64,000 nt of DNA from Larkinella soli (lineage in GTDB: Bacteria; Bacteroidota; Bacteroidia; Cytophagales; Spirosomataceae): NCBI RefSeq assembly GCF_003703975.1, contig NZ_QTJY01000008.1, forward strand, positions 62,001-126,000. Direction: 5' to 3'. This document shows, piece by piece, positions 49,998 through 60,313 of this stretch (positions are counted from its first letter, which is position 1; the number at the start of each line of letters is the position of its first letter). The position numbers and the translations under genes were made by a program. A model generated the notes under the pieces. It searched no databases. It worked only from the letters and a program-made list of their open reading frames with translations, and had not been told where the DNA came from.

Positions 49998-50343
49998 GAC
50001 TTTTCTTTACAGGTTGTATTCAGACTTGATATAGTACAATAAACAAAATGCTTACTCTACTTACCTCCATCCGAGCCTTTGTTGCTTGCAAATTTATACA
50101 ACATTGAAATCAAGTCAATTACCCCAATATTACCCACCCGAAAGTTGTTTGTATTTTCAAGCTTAACCTTAGAAAAAGTCAATATTTTTAGGTATCTTAC
50201 TATAAGTACTTTAAAAAGTGAAATCACCTTTTTACCGGTTTGCCTTACGCCCTTATCGGAAAAGGCTAACTATTTCTTCGGTAATGAAAAAAGCCCCGGT
50301 TGTGCAACCGGGGCTTTTTCGTTTTTCGGCTTCTGAAAGGCCA
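49998..50343. other. AT-rich intergenic region
   Basis: About 345 bases, clearly richer in A and T than the surroundings. It holds the likely promoter area of the small secreted gene on the left and the terminator at 50288-50319 on the right. An 85-codon plus-strand frame has no coding character. Nothing else recognised. Confidence 0.6.
50288..50319 (-). terminator. Intrinsic terminator of the nucleotidyltransferase gene
   Basis: AAAAAGCCCCGGTT (50288-50301) pairs perfectly with AACCGGGGCTTTTT (50306-50319) with a GTGC loop. On the minus strand it lies 24 bases after the stop and ends in a T-run. Confidence 0.9.
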
Positions 50344-51240
50344 TCACCAGAGTTTGTCCGGGTACTTTCCGGCCGCGTGCAGCCGCCGAAAAGAAGCCTG
50401 CACCAGCGGTTTGTCTTCGGGATAGGTGACGCCGAACCATTCCGAGCGGCTCCGGAACACCCGGCAGGCGCCCTGCCCGCGCTGAATCAGGTTGGTCATG
50501 ATGGTCGGGATGTAAAATTCCGCTTTCGGCGAGTCCATGTTGGCCCGGGCGTAATCGGCGAACTGTTCCTGCACCAGCGGGAATACCGCCGGCTTGAAGC
50601 CCCAGAAGTTCATCGAAACGGGCGTGTCGGGCGTCAGGGGCGTCAGTCCGTCGGCTTCCTCGAATACGATCTGGTCGTCTTTGCGGTAGATTTTCGTCCG
50701 CTCGATCACCGACGCCAGGGTGCCGTCGCCGTTCAGGGCGCAGACGCCCCGCGATACCGAGCCGTAGTCCGAAAGCGTATTCTGAATCTCGTAGCCGACC
50801 ATGGCGTGCATGGTGTCGTCGGTATCGGTGGTCAGAAAGTCGTTCAGAAGCTGAAACGCTTCCAGGCCGTAAAAATCGTCGGCGTTGATGACGGCGAAAG
50901 GGGTGCTGGTGTGGTCTTTGGCGCAGAGCATGGCGTGCCCGGTGCCCCAGGGCTTCGTCCGCTGAACCGGTCCCAGTTCCTCAGGGACATACGATTCCAG
51001 CGCCTGGATGGCGAAATCCGTTTCCAGCCTGCCTTTGAGTTTGGGCAGGAAAATCTCTTCAAAGTCGTCGCGCAGTTCCTCCCGGATGATGAAGACGACC
51101 TTCCCGAACCCCGCACGGATGGCGTCGAACAGGGAGTAGTCGATGATGGTTTCGCCGTTGGGACCGAACGGGTCGATCTGTTTGACGCCACCGTAACGGC
51201 TGCCCATACCGGCGGCCAGAATTAGCAGTGTGGGTTGCAT
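50344..51240 (-). CDS. Sugar-phosphate nucleotidyltransferase-like protein
   Basis: 298 aa, cytoplasmic. The nucleotidyltransferase motif LILAAGMGSRYGGVKQIDPF with KQ and GPNGETIIDYSLFDAI defines the NTP-transferase fold; AVINADDFYGLEAFQLLNDF provides the metal-binding Asp. The C-terminus (VTYPEDKPLVQASFRRLH) suggests sugar-1-P or similar substrate activation, as in the Bacteroidota family often annotated simply as nucleotidyltransferase. The precise sugar is unknown. Confidence 0.88.
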   Translation of the reverse strand: MQPTLLILAAGMGSRYGGVKQIDPFGPNGETIIDYSLFDAIRAGFGKVVFIIREELRDDFEEIFLPKLKGRLETDFAIQALESYVPEELGPVQRTKPWGTGHAMLCAKDHTSTPFAVINADDFYGLEAFQLLNDFLTTDTDDTMHAMVGYEIQNTLSDYGSVSRGVCALNGDGTLASVIERTKIYRKDDQIVFEEADGLTPLTPDTPVSMNFWGFKPAVFPLVQEQFADYARANMDSPKAEFYIPTIMTNLIQRGQGACRVFRSRSEWFGVTYPEDKPLVQASFRRLHAAGKYPDKLW

Positions 51241-51447
51241 CCGATTCGTTTATCTGTTTTGGGTTGAAAATTCCCGGAACTCCGAAACCGGCTGCCCTGA
51301 GGAGCGGCCCCGCCCGGAACGAGTCCGGCAAAAATAAGGAAATGGCCGAAGGTCCGGCGCATCCGGCCGAGGAATTGAGCATTTCCCGCTTTTCAGCCGT
51401 TCAATCAAATTTTAAGCAAATAAATTCTCCTAATTGTTCAAGAATCA

Positions 51448-51468
51448 GACAAATTGTCGTTATAATTG
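51448..51468 (+). promoter_or_regulatory. Candidate operator and -7 element upstream of hmgA
   Basis: The palindrome GACAA-A-TTGTC (51448-51458) lies directly before TATAATTG (51461-51468), one mismatch from TAnnTTTG. It would be a plausible site for the MarR-type regulator encoded in the same operon. Pattern only. Confidence 0.3.
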
Positions 51469-51517
51469 TACGTAAAGCAATAGTTAGTAAAACAACTGTT
51501 TCAGAAGACCCATCGTC

Positions 51518-52696
51518 ATGCCGTTCTACCACACCCTCGGCTCCATTCCGCCCAAGCGACACACCCAGTTCGAGAAACCGGCCGACGGGTCGGGTCGGGT
51601 CGGGTTGTACTACGAACAACTATTCGGCACGATCGGCTTCGAGGGGATGTCGTCGCTGATGTACCACGTCCACCGCCCGACGATGGTGAAGGCGGTCGGC
51701 GAAAGCGTCGATCTGAACCCCGCCGTCGCGGTCGGGCAGAACATCATGGCCCGGAAGCTGATCGGCTTCCAGGTCGAACCTGCCGACGATTTTCTGGAAA
51801 GCCGGGTGCCGCTGATGGTTAATAAGGACCTGATTCTGGGGCTGGCGGCTCCCCGCCGGTCCCTGACCGACTACTTCTACAAGAATGCCGACGCCGACGA
51901 GATGCTGTTCGTCCACCACGGCACGGGCCGGCTCCGGACGCTGCTCGGCACCATCCCGTTCGAATACGGCGACTACCTGATCATTCCGCGCGGCATGATC
52001 TACCAGATCGAGTTCGACCCTTCGGACGAGCCGGCCCGGCTGCTGTATGTGGAGTCGCACTCCCCGATTTACACACCCAAACGCTACCGGAACCAGTTCG
52101 GCCAGATGCTGGAACACGCGCCGTTCTGCGAACGCGACATCAAACGCCCGCAGGACCTGGAAACGCACGATGAAACCGGCGATTTTGTAATGAAGATCAA
52201 AAAGCAGGGCGTGCTGCACACCCTGGTTTACGCTACGCATCCCTTCGACGTGGCCGGCTGGGACGGGTACAACTACCCCTACGGCTTTTCGATCTTCAAT
52301 TTCGAGCCGATCACCGGGCGGGTCCACCAGCCGCCCCCGGTGCATCAGACGTTCCAGACGGATGCCTTCGTGGTCTGCTCGTTCTGCCCCCGGCTGTACG
52401 ATTACCACCCGAAAGCCATCCCGGCCCCCTACAATCACTCGAACATCGACTCCGACGAGGTGATCTATTACGTCGACGGCGACTTCATGAGCCGCAATGA
52501 CATCGCCCGCGGACACATCACCCTGCACCCCGGCGGTATTCCGCACGGGCCGCATCCCGGCGCGATGGAACGGAGCATCGGTAAGAAAAGCACGGAGGAA
52601 TACGCCGTGATGGTCGATACGTTCCGGCCGCTCATGCTGACCGAAGCCGCCTTGCGGATCGACGACGGCAAATACTATCAGTCCTGGCTTGAATAA
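51518..52696 (+). CDS. hmgA: Homogentisate 1,2-dioxygenase
   Basis: Fe(II) cupin enzyme that opens the ring of homogentisate to maleylacetoacetate; 392 aa. Typical blocks are MPFYHTLGSIPPKRHTQFEKP, LLYVESHSPIYTPKRYRNQ, HPFDVAGWDGYNYPYGFSI and ITLHPGGIPHGPHPGAME with the C-terminal His/Glu ligands (HPGGIPHGPHPG). First gene of the phenylalanine/tyrosine degradation operon. The short Bacteroidota form is expected. Confidence 0.96.
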   Translation: MPFYHTLGSIPPKRHTQFEKPADGSGRVGLYYEQLFGTIGFEGMSSLMYHVHRPTMVKAVGESVDLNPAVAVGQNIMARKLIGFQVEPADDFLESRVPLMVNKDLILGLAAPRRSLTDYFYKNADADEMLFVHHGTGRLRTLLGTIPFEYGDYLIIPRGMIYQIEFDPSDEPARLLYVESHSPIYTPKRYRNQFGQMLEHAPFCERDIKRPQDLETHDETGDFVMKIKKQGVLHTLVYATHPFDVAGWDGYNYPYGFSIFNFEPITGRVHQPPPVHQTFQTDAFVVCSFCPRLYDYHPKAIPAPYNHSNIDSDEVIYYVDGDFMSRNDIARGHITLHPGGIPHGPHPGAMERSIGKKSTEEYAVMVDTFRPLMLTEAALRIDDGKYYQSWLE

Positions 52697-52724
52697 AACC
52701 ACCTTCAGAAGCAATAAACAAACC

Positions 52725-53846
52725 ATGGAAGCACTGGAAATCGCCCAACCTGAGGTCGCCGACTTTCTGCCGCTGAACGGCACCGACTACCTCGAACTAT
52801 ATGTTTCGAACGCCCGGCAGTCGGCCCATTATTTTCAGACGGCTTTCGGCTTTCAGCCGCTGGCCCACGCCGGTCTGGAAACCGGTCTCCGCGACCGCGA
52901 ATCGTTCGTGCTGGTGCAGGACAAAATCCGGCTGGTGCTGACCTCGCCCCTCCACGGCGACACCGACATCGGCCGACATATCGACAAACACGGCGACGGC
53001 ATCCGGGTCATCGCGCTCTGGGTCGACGATGCGACGCGGGCTTACGAGGAAACCACCCGGCGGGGGGCGGTGCCGTTTCTGGCCCCCACCCGCGAGGAGG
53101 ACGAACACGGCTACGTGATGCGGTCGGGCATTCATACCTACGGCGATACCGTCCATATTTTTGTAGAACGCAGCGCCTATCAGGGCGTCTTTCTGCCCGG
53201 CTTCAAGGCGTGGGAGCCGGTGTACCGACCCGAACCGGTCGGTCTGAAGTACGTCGACCACATGGTGGGCAACGTCGGCTGGAACGAGATGAACCGCTGG
53301 GTGAGCTTTTACGCCGGGGTGATGGGATTCAGTCAGCTGGTGTCGTTCGACGACAAGGACATTTCCACCGACTATACGGCCCTGATGAGCAAGGTGATGA
53401 GCAACGGCAACGGCCGGATCAAGTTTCCGATCAACGAGCCGGCCGAAGGCAAAAAGAAGTCCCAGGTGGAAGAATACCTCGACTTCTACGGCGGCCCGGG
53501 CGTACAGCACATCGCCGTGGCGACCGACGACATCGTGGCGACCGTGGCGGCCCTCCGCGACCGGGGCGTCGAATTCCTGAAAGTGCCGGATGCGTATTAT
53601 TCCGACCTGCTCGACCGCATCGGGCATATCGACGAGGAAATGCAGTCGCTGCGGCAGCTGGGCATCCTGGCCGACCGTGACGACGAGGGCTACCTGCTCC
53701 AGATCTTCACGAAACCGGTTTGCCCGCGACCCACGCTGTTTTTCGAGATCATCCAGCGGAAGGGCGCGCGCTCGTTCGGAAAAGGCAACTTCAAGGCGCT
53801 TTTTGAAGCCATCGAACGCGAGCAGGAACTGCGCGGAACGCTCTGA
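52725..53846 (+). CDS. hppD: 4-hydroxyphenylpyruvate dioxygenase
   Basis: Non-heme iron enzyme converting 4-hydroxyphenylpyruvate to homogentisate; 373 aa from the ATG at 52725 (MEALEIAQPEVADFLPLNGT). Two VOC domains: the first around YLELYVSNARQSAHYFQTAF, the second from YVDHMVGNVGWNEMNRWVSFY (His ligand) through YGGPGVQHIAVATDDIV (His ligand) to the Glu ligand in RPTLFFEIIQRKGARSFGKG. It follows hmgA by 28 bases and supplies its substrate. Confidence 0.97.
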   Translation: MEALEIAQPEVADFLPLNGTDYLELYVSNARQSAHYFQTAFGFQPLAHAGLETGLRDRESFVLVQDKIRLVLTSPLHGDTDIGRHIDKHGDGIRVIALWVDDATRAYEETTRRGAVPFLAPTREEDEHGYVMRSGIHTYGDTVHIFVERSAYQGVFLPGFKAWEPVYRPEPVGLKYVDHMVGNVGWNEMNRWVSFYAGVMGFSQLVSFDDKDISTDYTALMSKVMSNGNGRIKFPINEPAEGKKKSQVEEYLDFYGGPGVQHIAVATDDIVATVAALRDRGVEFLKVPDAYYSDLLDRIGHIDEEMQSLRQLGILADRDDEGYLLQIFTKPVCPRPTLFFEIIQRKGARSFGKGNFKALFEAIEREQELRGTL

Positions 53847-53892
53847 AACCGCCCCGGACGCCCGAAAGGTCCGGGGCCAAACACTTCACGAC

Positions 53893-54618
53893 ATGAACCA
53901 GGCCTATGAAAAATACACCGCCGACGACCAGGCCGTCTGGCGGATTCTGTTCAAACGGCAGATGAAGCAGTTGCCGGGGAAAGCCAGCCAGGATTATCTG
54001 GACGGCATCGGCCAGACCGGTTTCACGGCCGACCACATCCCGGATTTCGAACAGGAACTGAACCCACGGCTGATGCAGCTGACCGGATGGCGGGTGAAGG
54101 CCGTGCCCGGCCTGATTCCCAACCGGGAATTTTTCGAGCTGATGGCGGACCATAACTTCCCGGCCACGACCTGGCTCCGCCGTCGCGACCAGCTCGACTA
54201 TCTTCAGGAGCCGGATATGTTTCACGATACTTTCGGTCATGTGCCGATGCTGTCGAACCAGTCGTTCTGCGACTTTCTGGCGGCTCTGAGCCGGATCGCC
54301 CTGGCGCACGTCGACCACCCGGAAGCCATCGAAATGATCTCCCGGCTGTACTGGTACACGGTAGAGTTCGGACTGATTCAGGAGGCCGACGGCCTGCGGA
54401 TCTACGGCGGGGGCATTCTGTCGTCGGTGGGCGAAACCACTTACAGCCTCACGAGCGAAAAACCGCTGCGGATTCCCTATGAGGTCGGCACGCTGCTGAA
54501 AACACCCTACATCATCGACCGGTATCAGGATCAGTACTTTGTGATCCGGTCGTATGAGCAATTGTATCATTCTGTTTCGGAAATCGAGGAGAAAATCGAA
54601 GAGTTGTTAGTTTTGTAG
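53893..54618 (+). CDS. phhA: Phenylalanine 4-monooxygenase
   Basis: Pterin-dependent hydroxylase converting phenylalanine to tyrosine; 241 aa, the compact bacterial form without a regulatory ACT domain. Iron ligands are H111 and H116 (MFHDTFGHVPML) and E158 (WYTVEFGLI). TGWRVKAVPGLIPNREFFE is the pterin-site region. The ATG at 53893 (MNQAYEKYTADDQAVW) is preferred over an upstream extension into hppD. It starts 46 bases after hppD. No pterin-4a-carbinolamine dehydratase is in the window. Confidence 0.96.
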   Translation: MNQAYEKYTADDQAVWRILFKRQMKQLPGKASQDYLDGIGQTGFTADHIPDFEQELNPRLMQLTGWRVKAVPGLIPNREFFELMADHNFPATTWLRRRDQLDYLQEPDMFHDTFGHVPMLSNQSFCDFLAALSRIALAHVDHPEAIEMISRLYWYTVEFGLIQEADGLRIYGGGILSSVGETTYSLTSEKPLRIPYEVGTLLKTPYIIDRYQDQYFVIRSYEQLYHSVSEIEEKIEELLVL

Positions 54619-54652
54619 GACGGAGACGGTCGCACGCATCCGTTTCACAGCT

Positions 54653-55090
54653 ATGACGCATCCTTCGGACTACCGGGCCTATTTTTTCAAGATCGATACG
54701 ACCATTAAAAAAATCCGGAACGTACTGCAGAAGCAGTTCAACGAAGCCGGCTTCGACCTGACGGTAGACCAGTGGGTGCTGATCGACCATCTGTATCGTA
54801 ACCCCGGCATCAGTCAGAACGTGCTGGCCGACCTCACCACCAAGGATGCGCCCACGGTGACGCGCATGATCGACCTGCTCTGCAAGAAAGGGCTGACCGA
54901 ACGCCGAATGACCGAAAACGACCGGCGGAAATTTCTGGTTTCACTCACGCCCGAAGGAAAAATGAAGTACCACGAAGTGCTGCCCACCGTCGTGGAGATC
55001 CGCCGGAAAGGCTGGGGCGACCTCAACGAGGAGGACTATCAGCACTTTGTCCGGATCATGGATTCCATCTATAAAAATTTCAGCGATTGA
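54653..55090 (+). CDS. MarR family transcriptional regulator
   Basis: 145 aa winged-helix dimeric regulator. The HTH is QNVLADLTTKDAPTVTRMIDL (about 60-80) and the wing is LTERRMTENDRRKFLVSLT (about 85-103). It lies inside the aromatic degradation operon between phhA and fahA, so it probably senses an intermediate of this pathway and controls the operon. The candidate site upstream of hmgA is a palindrome. Ligand unknown. Confidence 0.93.
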   Translation: MTHPSDYRAYFFKIDTTIKKIRNVLQKQFNEAGFDLTVDQWVLIDHLYRNPGISQNVLADLTTKDAPTVTRMIDLLCKKGLTERRMTENDRRKFLVSLTPEGKMKYHEVLPTVVEIRRKGWGDLNEEDYQHFVRIMDSIYKNFSD

Positions 55091-55104
55091 AGGGGACAGA
55101 GCCT

Positions 55105-56316
<1,212 letters not shown>

Positions 56317-56322
56317 ATCCCA

Positions 56323-57207
56323 ATGAGAACGATCGACCCCAAAGACCTGGCCCAGCCCGACTTTCACCGCCTGATGATCGGCTCGGTCGGCCCACGACCG
56401 GTGGCGTTCGCCAGCACGGTGGATCGTCTGGGAAACGTCAACCTGAGTCCGTTCAGCTTTTTCAACGTCTTCACTTCCAACCCGCCGACCCTGGTCTTCG
56501 GCCCCAACCGCAACCGGCATTCCCAGAAAAAACACACCCTGCTGAACCTGGAAGAGGTGCCTGAGGTAGTGATCAACATGGTCAATTACCGCATGGTGGA
56601 GCAGATGTCACTGGCGAGCGCCGAGTATGAACGGGGCGTCAACGAATTCGTCAAGGCGGGATTTACGCAGGTGCCTTCGGAGCGGGTGCGGCCCCCGCGC
56701 GTGGGCGAGTCGCCGGTTTCGTACGAATGTACTGTCCGACAAATTCTGAGTCTGGGCGACGGGCCGGGCGGAGGGACCCTCATCATCTGCGAGGTGGTGC
56801 TGGCCCATTTTCAGGAGGAGATTTTCGACGAGCGGGGCACCATCGACCCATCCCGCATCGACCTTGTCGGACGGATGGGGGGCGACTGGTATTGCCGGGC
56901 GCACGGCGACGCACTGTTCGAGGTGAGCCGGCCGAAACGGGGCATCGGCTTTGACAATCTACCTGAATACGTAAAGAACAGCGCCATCCTGACCGGCAAC
57001 GATCTCGGTCGGCTGGCCAGTCAGGAAATGCTTCCCACGCCCGAGGAAGTGGCCGCCTACCGGCAGTCGGGTATTCTGGACCCTCTCTTTCAGGAAGCCC
57101 GGTACGGCTGTCGGTACCTCCCCGACCTGCTTCAGCTGGAATCCAAACGACTGCTTTCTCAGAACAAAGTGCAGGAAGCCTGGCTGGTGCTGCTCCAACA
57201 GGAATAA
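56323..57207 (+). CDS. Flavin reductase family protein (FMN-binding split barrel)
   Basis: 294 aa. The flavin-binding split barrel spans about 10-200: VGPRPVAFASTVDRLGNVNL, SPFSFFNVFTSNPPTLVFGP and a central VVINMVNYRMVEQM. The C-terminal part (about 215-294) is extra. It begins 6 bases after fahA and closes the aromatic operon. Members reduce FMN or act as flavoprotein enzymes; its association with tyrosine genes in Bacteroidota suggests a link to aromatic metabolism, but the reaction is unknown. Confidence 0.9.
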   Translation: MRTIDPKDLAQPDFHRLMIGSVGPRPVAFASTVDRLGNVNLSPFSFFNVFTSNPPTLVFGPNRNRHSQKKHTLLNLEEVPEVVINMVNYRMVEQMSLASAEYERGVNEFVKAGFTQVPSERVRPPRVGESPVSYECTVRQILSLGDGPGGGTLIICEVVLAHFQEEIFDERGTIDPSRIDLVGRMGGDWYCRAHGDALFEVSRPKRGIGFDNLPEYVKNSAILTGNDLGRLASQEMLPTPEEVAAYRQSGILDPLFQEARYGCRYLPDLLQLESKRLLSQNKVQEAWLVLLQQE

Positions 57208-57309
57208 TCAGGCGGGAAAACGATAATTTACCGGCAACAATAATCTTTTAACGGCTTGCAGTTGAACTTTTTCAGGACAACTGTTACCTTTTGCCAAATT
57301 ATCCACCTT

Positions 57310-57672
57310 ATGAGTCTCACCGTAGAAACCTTCCTGGCCGACTTCAAACCCGAGGTCCGGAATCTGGCGATTCACGTCCGGGAATTAGTAAAAAGTGTTC
57401 TGCCCGACGCCCACGAACAGGTCCGCCCCGGTTATAAAACCATCACGTACGGAACCGGCCCGCGGATGTCGGAGGAAATCTGTTACATCGCCCCCCTGCT
57501 GTCGAGCGTGAACCTCGGCTTCTTATACGGCACCCAGCTGCCCGACCCCCAGGGCGTGCTGAAAGGGACGGGCAAACTGCTGCGTCACATCAAGTTTCAT
57601 TCGCCGGAGGACATCGACAAAACGGCGGTTCTCGGCTTACTGGAAGCCGCCAAAACCCACGGCCATTTCTGA
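57310..57672 (+). CDS. DUF1801 domain-containing protein
   Basis: 120 aa from the ATG at 57310 (MSLTVETFLADFKPEVRNLA). DUF1801 (YdhG-like) fold with VLPDAHEQVRPGYKTITYG, YIAPLLSSVNLGFLYG and LLRHIKFHSPEDID as typical blocks. Small cytoplasmic protein of unknown function. Confidence 0.85.
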   Translation: MSLTVETFLADFKPEVRNLAIHVRELVKSVLPDAHEQVRPGYKTITYGTGPRMSEEICYIAPLLSSVNLGFLYGTQLPDPQGVLKGTGKLLRHIKFHSPEDIDKTAVLGLLEAAKTHGHF

Positions 57673-57679
57673 AGGCTAT

Positions 57680-58291
57680 TTACTGCGGGACGCCCATCCG
57701 CTTCAGGTAGGCACCGAGCGGTTCGAGGTCCATGTCTTTCCGGCGCTGGTCGAGGGTGCCCTCATCCTCCACCGGATACAGTTCTTTTTTACCGGCGTTG
57801 TTGATCCGGATCTGGGTTCCGTAGACCTGCTTTTCCCCTTTCTGGACTTTCACCTGATCGGTGAGAAAGGCCGCACTGGCTTTGTCGAGGTCACCTTTCC
57901 GGGAGGCTTCCATGATCATGGGCAGGTATTTTTCATGCACGGCGCGGTCGGTACTGTGCTGAATGATCAGGAAGGCGATCTGATCCAGCGGCTGCCCGAC
58001 GAGGCTCTTGCCCGGATACCCGCCCACCTGGCTGATGATCTGCTCGACTTCGGTCAGGTGCTGTTTGTCCATGTCCTTGAGTTTCTGGCGGGCGTCCTGC
58101 GCTTCTTTGGCGCCCCAGCCGTACTGGCGCTCGATGGCGTCGTAGGCCGCGCGTTCCTTCTGGTCCTTGTCGTAGATCTGGGTCAGCCGCTTGCGGACGT
58201 CGGCGGACGGAACGCTGCTTTTGGTTGCCTGCGCCCATAAAGCGGTGTTGATCAGGCAGAAGAGGAGTGTGGAAACGAGTTTCGTTTTCAT
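57680..58291 (-). CDS. DUF6624-like exported protein
   Basis: 203 aa with a signal peptide (MKTKLVSTLLFCLINTALWAQ). A helical body with KRLTQIYDKDQKERAAYDAI, QVGGYPGKSLVGQPLDQIAFLIIQHS and a C-terminal QVYGTQIRINNAGKKELYPV strongly resembles DUF6624. Role unknown. Convergent with DUF1801 7 bases away. Confidence 0.82.
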   Translation of the reverse strand: MKTKLVSTLLFCLINTALWAQATKSSVPSADVRKRLTQIYDKDQKERAAYDAIERQYGWGAKEAQDARQKLKDMDKQHLTEVEQIISQVGGYPGKSLVGQPLDQIAFLIIQHSTDRAVHEKYLPMIMEASRKGDLDKASAAFLTDQVKVQKGEKQVYGTQIRINNAGKKELYPVEDEGTLDQRRKDMDLEPLGAYLKRMGVPQ

Positions 58292-58374
58292 AATTTCTGA
58301 ACAGGATGGCGAATTAAATTATTGATAAAAACGGGTTTGCGGCCCGCAAGGTTTAAAAGCCCACCGAACGGCGG

Positions 58375-60171
58375 TCAGTATCCTACGGAGGTATTGTCCG
58401 ATCGGGGGTCCGAGGCCCCTTCGAGCGTTCCGTCCGGCCGAACGCCGATGCAGTCCATCCGGCCGAGCGAATTGGTCAGCTGTTCCAGCACGTAGCCCCG
58501 CTTCCGGAGGTTCCGCACGGTTTCAGGCCGGAACGCTCCGCTTTCAAAGGTGGTTTTATCGGGCAGCCACTGGTGGTGGAATTTCAGCGCATTGACCGCC
58601 TGCGAAATGGACATACCGAACTCCAGCACGTTCAGGATGGTCTGATATACCGAGGTGATGATGGTCGAGCCGCCCGGCGTTCCGACCACCAGCAACAGCT
58701 TTCCGTCCTTTTCGATCACCGTGGGCGCCATCGACGACAGCATCCGTTTATTGGGGGCGATGGCATTGGCCTTACTGCCGACGAGACCGTACATATTCGG
58801 CACCCCCGGTTTGGCGCTGAAATCGTCCATTTCGTTATTCATCAGGAACCCGGCCCCGTCCACGACCACATGGTTTCCGTAACTGCCGTTCAGGGTGGTG
58901 GTGACGGCTACGGCGTTGCCGTTCTTATCCACCACCGAGAAGTGCGTCGTTTCCGAACTTTCATACCCCGGAATCGACCCGGCCCCGACGGCCTTGCTGT
59001 CGGTGGCCCGGGTGAAGGTAAAATCGGTCCAGCGGCTTTGCAGATAGGGGCGGTCCAGCAGTTCCCGGACCGGTATTCTGACGAAGTCCGGGTCGCCCAT
59101 GAATTTGGCCCGGTCGGCATAGACGCGCCGTTCGGCCTCGATCATGACCTGGGCGGCCGAATCGCTGTTCCAGCCCCAGCGGCTCAGCGGATACGGCTCC
59201 GTATACCGCAGCAGCTGAAGCAGGGCCACCCCTCCGCTCGACGGCGGGGGCATGGTGATGATGCGGTATTGCTTATACGATTCGATCAGCGGGTCGCGCC
59301 AGAGCGACCGGTAATTGCGCAGGTCCGAGGCCGTGATGATGCCTTTTCCTCGCTGCATTTCCTCCAGCAGAAGCCGGGCGGTTTCCCCTTCGTAAAAGCC
59401 GGCCCGCCCCTGCTCCTGTATCCGGCGCAGCGTGCGGCCCAGGTCCGGCTGGATCAGCCGCTCCCCGGCCTGCCATGGCTGGCTGGTGTCTGCTTTCATG
59501 AAGTAGGTTTTGCCCGGATTGAGCAGCCGGATGGACTGCCTGACCCGGTTTAGGCCCAGGGCTTCCCGCTCGGTCAGGACCACGCCCTTTTCCGCCAGGT
59601 CGACGGCCGGCTGCAGCACCTGTTTCCAGGGCAGCCGCCCGAAACGCCGGTGGGCCGTCACCATCCCGTCGACCGACCCCGGAACGCCCGAAGCCAGCTG
59701 ACCCAGCACGCTCAGCCGCGCCACGACCTGCCCGGTCGAATCCAGGTACATGTCCCGATGGGCTTTCTCCGGCGCTTTTTCCCGAAAATCAAGCGAATAA
59801 GCCAGCCCGGTTTTATCCCGGTAGACCAAAAAGCCCCCCCCGGCGATATTGCCCGCCGAAGGATACACCACCGCCAGGGCGAACTGTACCGCCACGGCGG
59901 CATCGACGGCATTCCCGCCGGCTTTCAGAATCTCGACCCCAACCCGCGAGGCTTCCGGATGGGCCGAGGCTACCATGCCGCTGCTTCCGGTCACACCGGG
60001 TTTATCGGCGTAATAGGGTCCCTGGCGGGCGCGGTTTTCCCGGCCGGTTTCATTTTCGTACTCATACTGTCCGGAACTCCTGCGCAGGTCGGGAGATTTT
60101 TTTCCCGGACGGCAGGATCCGATCAGAAAAAAAGGGAGGAGGGTAAAGGTGATGAAGTGAACGCGTTTCAT
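58375..60171 (-). CDS. ggt: Gamma-glutamyltransferase
   Basis: N-terminal-nucleophile hydrolase acting on gamma-glutamyl bonds of glutathione and related compounds in the periplasm; 598 aa. Lipoprotein-type N-terminus (FFLIGSCRPG). The precursor self-cleaves before T408 in SSETTHFSVVDKNGNAVAV. GGNAVDAAVAVQFALAVVYP, IAGGGFLVYRDKTG and SSMAPTVIEKDGKLLLVVGT with GGSTII are family blocks. Single gene, divergent from the permease. Confidence 0.96.
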   Translation of the reverse strand: MKRVHFITFTLLPFFLIGSCRPGKKSPDLRRSSGQYEYENETGRENRARQGPYYADKPGVTGSSGMVASAHPEASRVGVEILKAGGNAVDAAVAVQFALAVVYPSAGNIAGGGFLVYRDKTGLAYSLDFREKAPEKAHRDMYLDSTGQVVARLSVLGQLASGVPGSVDGMVTAHRRFGRLPWKQVLQPAVDLAEKGVVLTEREALGLNRVRQSIRLLNPGKTYFMKADTSQPWQAGERLIQPDLGRTLRRIQEQGRAGFYEGETARLLLEEMQRGKGIITASDLRNYRSLWRDPLIESYKQYRIITMPPPSSGGVALLQLLRYTEPYPLSRWGWNSDSAAQVMIEAERRVYADRAKFMGDPDFVRIPVRELLDRPYLQSRWTDFTFTRATDSKAVGAGSIPGYESSETTHFSVVDKNGNAVAVTTTLNGSYGNHVVVDGAGFLMNNEMDDFSAKPGVPNMYGLVGSKANAIAPNKRMLSSMAPTVIEKDGKLLLVVGTPGGSTIITSVYQTILNVLEFGMSISQAVNALKFHHQWLPDKTTFESGAFRPETVRNLRKRGYVLEQLTNSLGRMDCIGVRPDGTLEGASDPRSDNTSVGY

Positions 60172-60313
60172 TTCAGGGTCGTATGCAAAGAACCGCTAAG
60201 CTACAAAAACAAACCAAACATCCGGTGTAACTCCCTTCCCTTTCAAATCGTTTGGCGGTATGCCCCCCGATCGGTATATTTATTCCGTTTAACTTATCCA
60301 AAACCGCCGGCCC

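Noticed and set aside
50079-50336. 85-codon plus-strand frame in the AT-rich gap
   Set aside because: It spans a strong terminator hairpin and has no domain or plausible start context.
58337-58349. TTGCGG-C-CCGCAA palindrome between DUF6624 and gamma-glutamyltransferase
   Set aside because: Too short a loop to be a hairpin and no T-run; could be a chance palindrome.
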